Shown here: piece after piece, positions 59,520 to 64,000 of the stretch | How the letters are laid out: each line of letters begins with the position of its first letter | Numbering within the stretch: position 1 is the stretch's first letter | DNA from: RUG420 sp045642465 | GTDB taxonomy: Bacteria > Bacillota > Clostridia > Oscillospirales > Acutalibacteraceae | DNA length: 64,000 nt | Direction: 5' to 3' | Assembly: GCA_045642465.1 (NCBI GenBank) | Contig: JAZUIY010000016.1 | Span: forward strand, 434,001 to 498,000 | The notes under the pieces: model-generated | What the model was told of the DNA's origin: nothing | The model's input: the letters and a program-made list of their open reading frames with translations, nothing else | Database searches by the model: none | Position numbers and translations under genes: made by a program

Positions 59520-60587
59520 TTGATCCTGAAGGAAACCGTAGATGTATGGACCAGACTACAAAAGGAAACCAAGCCCATTGTCATGTATGGCACCGGCAAT
59601 GGGGCAGATAAACTGTTCCGTGTCTTCCAGGAATATGGTATTCAGGTAGATGATATTTTTGTCAGCCCTGAATTTTACCGAGGTCAAACCTTCCGAGACT
59701 ACTCCTGCTTAACGTACCAAGACATCAAAAAGAAATATGAGGACTGTGTTATTGTATTGGCCTTTGCCATCTTCCGTGAGGATATGATGACAAGGGTAAA
59801 GGGAATAGCAAAGGACTATGAGGTGCTGGCTCCGGAAGTACCAGTCTTTGGAACGGACTATTTCTCTATAAAGGAATTAGATACTTACCGGGATGAAATA
59901 GATCGGGTTTATGACTTACTGGCAGATGAACAGTCCAAAATGGTATTTGAAGATCTGCTAAACTACCGGATTTCCGGAAAAATAGAATATGCCCTTCACT
60001 GTGAAACCCCAAGAGAAGAACTGTTCCAAAACATTCTTACCTTAGGCATAGAAGAATCTTATTTGGATTTAGGTGCTTACCGGGGAGACACCATTGAAGA
60101 ATTTTTATCCTTTACTGAAAATTCTTTCTCTGCCGTTTATGCCTTAGAACCGGACGAAAAGAATTTCAGAAAAATGGAAGAATATCTTTCCACCTTGCCG
60201 GGAGAAACCCGTAGCAAAATAAACTGTTACCCTTATGCCTCTTGGAAGGAAAAAGCCATTCTTTCCTTTGACGGAGGCGGGGGACGAAACTCTTCGTTAG
60301 GGGAAGGGAAACGTACTGTAGAAGCTACTGACTTGGATTCTCTGTTAGATGGAACGCAAGTCACCTACATTAAAATGGATGTAGAAGGGGCAGAGAAAGA
60401 AACCCTGGAAGGGTTAAAGCATACCCTGAAACAGTGGCAGCCGAAGCTGGCGGTTTCTGCTTACCATAGAACCGGAGACCTATTTTTGCTTCCGCTACAA
60501 ATAAAAGACCTGAATGAAAACTACCGGATTTACCTAAGACACCATCCGTATCTACCGGCTTGGGAAACAAACTATTATTGTATTTAA
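59520..60587 (+). CDS. FkbM-family methyltransferase
   Basis: A 355-residue protein. The N-terminal 140 residues are a Rossmann-like domain (PIVMYGTGNGADKLFRVF near 17-34) often found before FkbM domains in glycan clusters. The C-terminal part is the SAM methyltransferase: YLDLGAYRGDTIEEF near 181, ALEPDEKNF and the family's MDVEGAE motif near 287. It would methylate a hydroxyl of a sugar or other small molecule. The TTG at 59520 is chosen since AAAGGAGGG (59504-59512) lies 7 bases upstream. The ribosome binding site directly follows the operon terminator, so the promoter must lie before or inside the terminator. Confidence 0.82.
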   Translation: MILKETVDVWTRLQKETKPIVMYGTGNGADKLFRVFQEYGIQVDDIFVSPEFYRGQTFRDYSCLTYQDIKKKYEDCVIVLAFAIFREDMMTRVKGIAKDYEVLAPEVPVFGTDYFSIKELDTYRDEIDRVYDLLADEQSKMVFEDLLNYRISGKIEYALHCETPREELFQNILTLGIEESYLDLGAYRGDTIEEFLSFTENSFSAVYALEPDEKNFRKMEEYLSTLPGETRSKINCYPYASWKEKAILSFDGGGGRNSSLGEGKRTVEATDLDSLLDGTQVTYIKMDVEGAEKETLEGLKHTLKQWQPKLAVSAYHRTGDLFLLPLQIKDLNENYRIYLRHHPYLPAWETNYYCI

Positions 60588-60605
60588 CCCGAAATTTGCT
60601 ATAAT
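60578..60605 (+). promoter_or_regulatory. Promoter of the ComEA-like and exonuclease genes
   Basis: TTGTAT (60578-60583), 16 bases, TATAAT (60600-60605) with TGC extension. Confidence 0.7.
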
Positions 60606-60636
60606 TTGAACGTCAATAAACTTTAACGGAGGCCCT

Positions 60637-61044
60637 ATGAATCTACGGGAATCCGTGCTGGTTGCCATTGCACTTTGCTTGTTGGCTGGGGTTATTATTT
60701 ATAACGTGTTTACCGCACCTAAGGAATTGCCTGTGGAGCCGTCTCAGACCGTTTCCACGGAAATAATTACGGTTACTTCCACACTTACTTTTACGGATGT
60801 AACGCCCTCAGAGGCCTCGGAAACCACCGCTGCTGCACCGGCTTCTACACCAGGCCCGGTCAACATCAATACGGCAGACCTTGGCACCTTGATGACCTTA
60901 AACGGAATTGGGGAAGTGAAGGCCCAGGCAATCATAGACTATAGAACCAACAATGGCGCTTTTTCCTCCGTAGAGGACTTACTCAACGTCACCGGAATCG
61001 GGGAAAAGACCTTAGAAAAACTCCGTAATCAGATTACGGTTTAA
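60637..61044 (+). CDS. ComEA-like helix-hairpin-helix DNA-binding protein
   Basis: A 135-residue protein. A membrane anchor at residues 7-25 is followed by a Thr/Ser/Pro-rich spacer (about 30-70) and two helix-hairpin-helix motifs (VNINTADLGTLMTLNGIGEVKAQAI and EDLLNVTGIGEKTLEKL). This is the ComEA layout: an outer-face receptor for double-stranded DNA in natural transformation. No comEC is adjacent here, so competence is not shown. AACGGAGG precedes the ATG. The exonuclease gene starts 13 bases after its stop. Confidence 0.85.
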   Translation: MNLRESVLVAIALCLLAGVIIYNVFTAPKELPVEPSQTVSTEIITVTSTLTFTDVTPSEASETTAAAPASTPGPVNINTADLGTLMTLNGIGEVKAQAIIDYRTNNGAFSSVEDLLNVTGIGEKTLEKLRNQITV

Positions 61045-61057
61045 ATGGAGATTTATC

Positions 61058-61906
61058 ATGCAATTTGTCATTCTGGATTTAGAATGGAATACTGCTTTTG
61101 CCAAAGACCGCAAAACCTACGTCAGTGAAATCATTGAATTTGGGGCAGTAAAACTCAACGAAGACTTGGAGGAAGTGGATTCTTTTTCCAGCTTCGTAAA
61201 ACCGAAAATTGAAAAGCACCTTCATTCCAGAGTAAAGAAGCTGACCAATATCTCCAATGCAGATGTGGCCAATGCCCAGGACTTCTTAACCGTTTCCGAA
61301 GAGTTTTCTAACTGGATTGAAGACATTGACAATACCGTCATGCTTTCCTGGGGTGACATGGACGTCCGTGCCCTCATTGAAAACTACAAATACTTTACCG
61401 GCGATGTAGTCATCCCATTCTTAAAATACTATGCCGACATGCAGGCTTACTTTATGCAGCTTCGGAACTTGCAGCCAAGCCAGCAGATTGGTCTCAGCAA
61501 TGCGGCTGAACTCATCAATATTAATCCGGAACAGTTTACAGCCCACAGAGCATTAGGTGACTGTGAAATGACGGAGGCCATCTTCAAGTCTATTTATGAC
61601 GAAGAAGCTTTAACTCCATTCATTCACGTGGTAAACGAAAAGTTCTATGACAAGCTTCTCTTCAAGCCTTATATTTTGAAAGACTTGAGCAACCCACAGG
61701 TAGATCCAACGCAGCTGAACTGCATCTGTATTGACTGCAACGTACCTTGCATCATTACGTCCCAGTGGAAGTTTGCCAATTCTTCGTTCCGCGCCTTCTA
61801 TACTTGCCCGGAATGCGGCCAGGCTTACCGCGCCAACGTACAGTTCCGTCGTCTCTACAGCCAAATGAATATCAAAAAATCCGTCACCAAACTGGAAGAC
61901 GAATAA
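61058..61906 (+). CDS. DEDDh exonuclease (RNase T/KapD-like) with C-terminal zinc ribbon
   Basis: A 282-residue protein with a 3'-5' exonuclease fold. Acidic residues Asp7 and Glu9 (ILDLEWN), Asp100 or Asp102 (WGDMD), and the H163-x4-D168 pair (HRALGDCE) form the two-metal DEDDh site. The last 60 residues carry paired cysteines (CICIDCNVPC, TCPECGQ), a likely zinc ribbon for nucleic acid binding. It is probably a small RNA or DNA 3' trimming enzyme. Co-transcribed with the ComEA-like gene; the ATG follows TGGAGA. The target is unknown. Confidence 0.85.
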   Translation: MQFVILDLEWNTAFAKDRKTYVSEIIEFGAVKLNEDLEEVDSFSSFVKPKIEKHLHSRVKKLTNISNADVANAQDFLTVSEEFSNWIEDIDNTVMLSWGDMDVRALIENYKYFTGDVVIPFLKYYADMQAYFMQLRNLQPSQQIGLSNAAELININPEQFTAHRALGDCEMTEAIFKSIYDEEALTPFIHVVNEKFYDKLLFKPYILKDLSNPQVDPTQLNCICIDCNVPCIITSQWKFANSSFRAFYTCPECGQAYRANVQFRRLYSQMNIKKSVTKLEDE

Positions 61907-61956
61907 AGAATGGCTCGAATTTTTCATTCGAAAAAACAAGTAAATTAAAAATAAAA

Positions 61957-61985
61957 AAGACCTCTCATTGAGAGGTCTTTTCTTA
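61957..61985. terminator. Bidirectional terminator between exonuclease and dapB
   Basis: GACCTCTC / GAGAGGTC (61959-61966, 61970-61977), flanked by A and T runs on both sides. Confidence 0.88.
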
Positions 61986-61992
61986 TTCGTCT

Positions 61993-62748
61993 TTAAAATA
62001 AACCGAGCACGTCTGACATATTGTAGAGACCAGGTTCTTTGTCACTGATCCATTTGGCTGCAGAGAGGGCGCCGTTGGCAAAGATGGCGCGGGAGGCGGC
62101 GTGGTGGCTCAGGGTGATGACTTCGTCCGGCCCTGCCAGGATGACATCGTGTTCCCCAACTATGGTGCCGCCACGTACGGCGCTGATGCCGATTTCGTTT
62201 TCCGGGCGGGTAGCACGGCGCTGGGAACGGTCATAAACGTATTCCACTTTTTCCGGAAGACCGGAAGCAATGGAGTCAGCAATCATAATGGCAGTTCCGC
62301 TTGGCGCGTCTAGCTTCTGAGTATGATGCTTTTCTACGATTTCCACGTTGAAGTCAGGGTAAAGCAGTGCAGCTGCTTTCTTAGCAAGTTCGGAAATAAT
62401 GTTCACACCAACGGACATGTTAGAAGAGCGGAACATTGGGATTTCCTTGGATGCTTCCGAAATGGCCTTCAACTGTTCTTCAGAATAACCGGTAGCACAG
62501 AGAACGGCCGGAACCTGATTCTTTTTGCAGTAGGCGAGAATGCCGTCTAAAGCGGATGGGTTGGAGAAGTCTACCACTACATCGCACTTCACGTTTACGT
62601 CTTCAAAGGAAGAGAAAACAGGAAATGAACAATCCGCAGAAACCACGTCTACACCAGCTACCAGAGCAACGTCTTCTTTGTCTGCAATTAAGTCCTGGAA
62701 TACCCGGCCCATACGGCCGTTTACTCCACCAAAAATAATGTTTAACAT
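61993..62748 (-). CDS. dapB: 4-hydroxy-tetrahydrodipicolinate reductase
   Basis: A 251-residue DapB of the lysine/meso-diaminopimelate pathway, reducing HTPA with NAD(P)H. Nucleotide motif GGVNGRMGRVF near 7-17; catalytic and substrate-binding EKHHTQKLDAPSGTA near 138-152. Length is typical of the Firmicutes form. It is the last gene of an asd-dapA-dapB operon, 11 bases after dapA, with AAGAGGAAAA before the ATG. Confidence 0.97.
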   Translation of the reverse strand: MLNIIFGGVNGRMGRVFQDLIADKEDVALVAGVDVVSADCSFPVFSSFEDVNVKCDVVVDFSNPSALDGILAYCKKNQVPAVLCATGYSEEQLKAISEASKEIPMFRSSNMSVGVNIISELAKKAAALLYPDFNVEIVEKHHTQKLDAPSGTAIMIADSIASGLPEKVEYVYDRSQRRATRPENEIGISAVRGGTIVGEHDVILAGPDEVITLSHHAASRAIFANGALSAAKWISDKEPGLYNMSDVLGLF

Positions 62749-62759
62749 GGGTTTTCCTC

Positions 62760-63653
62760 TTAGATCAGGTTGTAGTTCTTCAGGGTTTGAACCATGATTT
62801 CGTGGTCAGCATCAGTGAGGCAGGTGAGTGGCATACGGCATTCACCAACATCAAGGCCCATAATGTTCATGGCTTCCTTCACCGGAATTGGGTTAACATC
62901 CATGAAGAGTTTATTGATTAATTCAATGTATTTAATCTGAAGTTCTGCAGACTTCTTCATGTCGCCTCTGAGGGCTGCTGCGCAGATTTCATGGGTTTCA
63001 GCCGGAACAATGTTGGCCAAAACGGAAATAACGCCCTTGGCGCCCAGGGACATGTATGGGGTAATCTGGTCATCGTTACCGGAGTAGAAGTCCAGTTTGT
63101 CTGCACAGAGTTCCATGGTCTTGGCAAATGCGCCCAAGTCACCGTTGGCTTCCTTAACAGCACAGATGCGTTCGTGTTCCCCTAAAGTAGCATAGGTTTC
63201 CGGCTTGATGTTCTGGCCGGTTCTGGATGGAACATTATACAGAATGATTGGCTTGGAAACACGGTCTGCAATGTAGAAGTAATGGCGAAGCAAACCAGAC
63301 TGGGAAGTCTTGTTGTAGTAAGGAGTTACCATGAGCAGGGCATCTGCACCGGCAGCTTCTGCTTCGTTGGAAAGCTTTACAGCAAAGGAGGTGTCATTGG
63401 AACCGGTACCTGCAATAACAGGAACACGGCCATTGACAACTTCTGCACAGAAAGCAATGCCTTTTACGTGTTCTACAATATCCAAAGCGGAACCTTCACC
63501 GGTGGTAGCACAGCAAATGATGGAGTCAATGCCGTTGGCAATCTGGTACTCAATGAGTTCCTTCATCTTTGGATAGTTAATGTTACCGTATTTATCGAAT
63601 GGGGTAACCAGCGCAACGCCGGCACCTTCAAAAATTGGCTTTTCCAGTTTCAT
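62760..63653 (-). CDS. dapA: 4-hydroxy-tetrahydrodipicolinate synthase
   Basis: A 297-residue DapA that condenses pyruvate with aspartate semialdehyde. It is a class I aldolase fold with the Schiff-base Lys in AVKEANGD near 165, catalytic Tyr in YNVPSRTG near 140, and the GTTGEGSAL-type segment (CATTGEGSAL). GGAGGA precedes the ATG, 14 bases after asd ends. Confidence 0.97.
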   Translation of the reverse strand: MKLEKPIFEGAGVALVTPFDKYGNINYPKMKELIEYQIANGIDSIICCATTGEGSALDIVEHVKGIAFCAEVVNGRVPVIAGTGSNDTSFAVKLSNEAEAAGADALLMVTPYYNKTSQSGLLRHYFYIADRVSKPIILYNVPSRTGQNIKPETYATLGEHERICAVKEANGDLGAFAKTMELCADKLDFYSGNDDQITPYMSLGAKGVISVLANIVPAETHEICAAALRGDMKKSAELQIKYIELINKLFMDVNPIPVKEAMNIMGLDVGECRMPLTCLTDADHEIMVQTLKNYNLI

Positions 63654-63667
63654 TTAAGGGGTCCTCC

Positions 63668-64000
63668 TTAGTCCATGTAACCTTCAGCAGCAAGCAGTTC
63701 AGCAAGAAGAACAGCACCGCCGGCAGCACCACGAAGGGTGTTATGAGATACACAAACGAATTTGTAGTCGTACTGAGTATCTTCACGAAGACGGCCAACA
63801 GAAATGGCCATGCCCTTATCTAAGTTACGGTCCAGCTTGGACTGTGGACGGTCGTCTTCTTCGAAATAGTAAAGGAACTGCTTTGGAGCAGATGGAAGGT
63901 CTAAATCCTGAGGTTTACCGGAGAAGTTAGCCCATACGTCCAGGATTTCTTCTTTGCTTGGTTTGTTGGCAAAGCGTACAAAAGCAGCAGCAAGGTGACC
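63668..64000 (-). CDS. asd: Aspartate-semialdehyde dehydrogenase, C-terminal part
   Basis: A minus-strand frame runs in from the right edge and ends at 63668. The 110 visible residues begin GHLAAAFVRFAN and end with the highly conserved SHNTLRGAAGGAVLLAELL of Asd, followed by AAEGYMD. Asd reduces aspartyl phosphate to aspartate semialdehyde, the substrate of DapA encoded next, which supports the operon. The N-terminus, with the catalytic Cys, lies outside the window. Confidence 0.93.
   Translation of the reverse strand, partial: GHLAAAFVRFANKPSKEEILDVWANFSGKPQDLDLPSAPKQFLYYFEEDDRPQSKLDRNLDKGMAISVGRLREDTQYDYKFVCVSHNTLRGAAGGAVLLAELLAAEGYMD

Overview
The window looks like a chromosome segment of an anaerobic, low-to-mid GC member of the Bacillota. 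Clostridia or Negativicutes fit best, but I cannot choose between them from sequence alone. Supporting signs are the IspH-S1 ribosomal protein fusion, the order FAD enzyme-cmk-plsC-ispH, a perfect CIRCE element before groES-groEL, a LexA/DinR box of the Gram-positive type before uvrB-uvrA, strong AGGAGG ribosome binding sites, TTGACA/TATAAT promoters, a VTC-DUF4956-CotH cassette and large iron-sulfur flavoproteins. I see no insertion sequence, prophage, CRISPR array or rRNA.

Layout. 1-2.8 kb: end of an unknown gene, a NERD-like protein, malQ and a DUF5662 protein. 2.9-9.2 kb: two cytosolic family I.5-type lipases around a 947-residue GltD-like Fe-S flavoprotein and hypA, then a small membrane protein. 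9.2-12.8 kb: a hairpin-rich intergenic region, a GH2 enzyme, a Nudix hydrolase and a tRNA-Ile2/Trp/Thr cluster. 12.9-20 kb: a SorC-type regulator, a kinase-like gene with a GlpA-like oxidoreductase, and the VTC-DUF4956-CotH operon. 20-27.6 kb (mixed strands): a second GH2 gene, groESL, an O-antigen ligase-like protein, a CBS/CorC protein and an RluA-type synthase. 27.8-32.4 kb: a very strongly expressed SCP2-like plus class III aminotransferase operon, GDPD-TetR, and a membrane protein resembling Pyr4/PaxB terpene cyclases. 32.6-41.7 kb: uvrBA and potABCD. 41.7-48.5 kb: a third lipase, two tRNA-Leu genes, a Dabb protein, a zinc-ribbon acyltransferase, a hydrolase-like/acyl-CoA synthetase fusion and an alpha/beta hydrolase. 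48.6-54.8 kb: uracil permease, AroE-like protein, SDR-zinc ribbon fusion and two membrane proteins. 54.8-64 kb: FAD enzyme-cmk-plsC-ispH/rpsA, FkbM methyltransferase, ComEA-like protein, exonuclease, and the end of an asd-dapA-dapB operon.

The most striking theme is lipid handling inside the cell. There are three lipase paralogues without signal peptides, a GDPD, two PlsC-like acyltransferases, a hydrolase-like/acyl-CoA ligase fusion, an active hydrolase, an SCP2-like protein, a fused SDR and a candidate membrane terpene cyclase. Several of these stand alone behind their own strong ribosome binding sites and appear codon-optimised like groEL. I infer, but cannot prove, that they serve one abundant and possibly unusual lipid or terpenoid metabolism.
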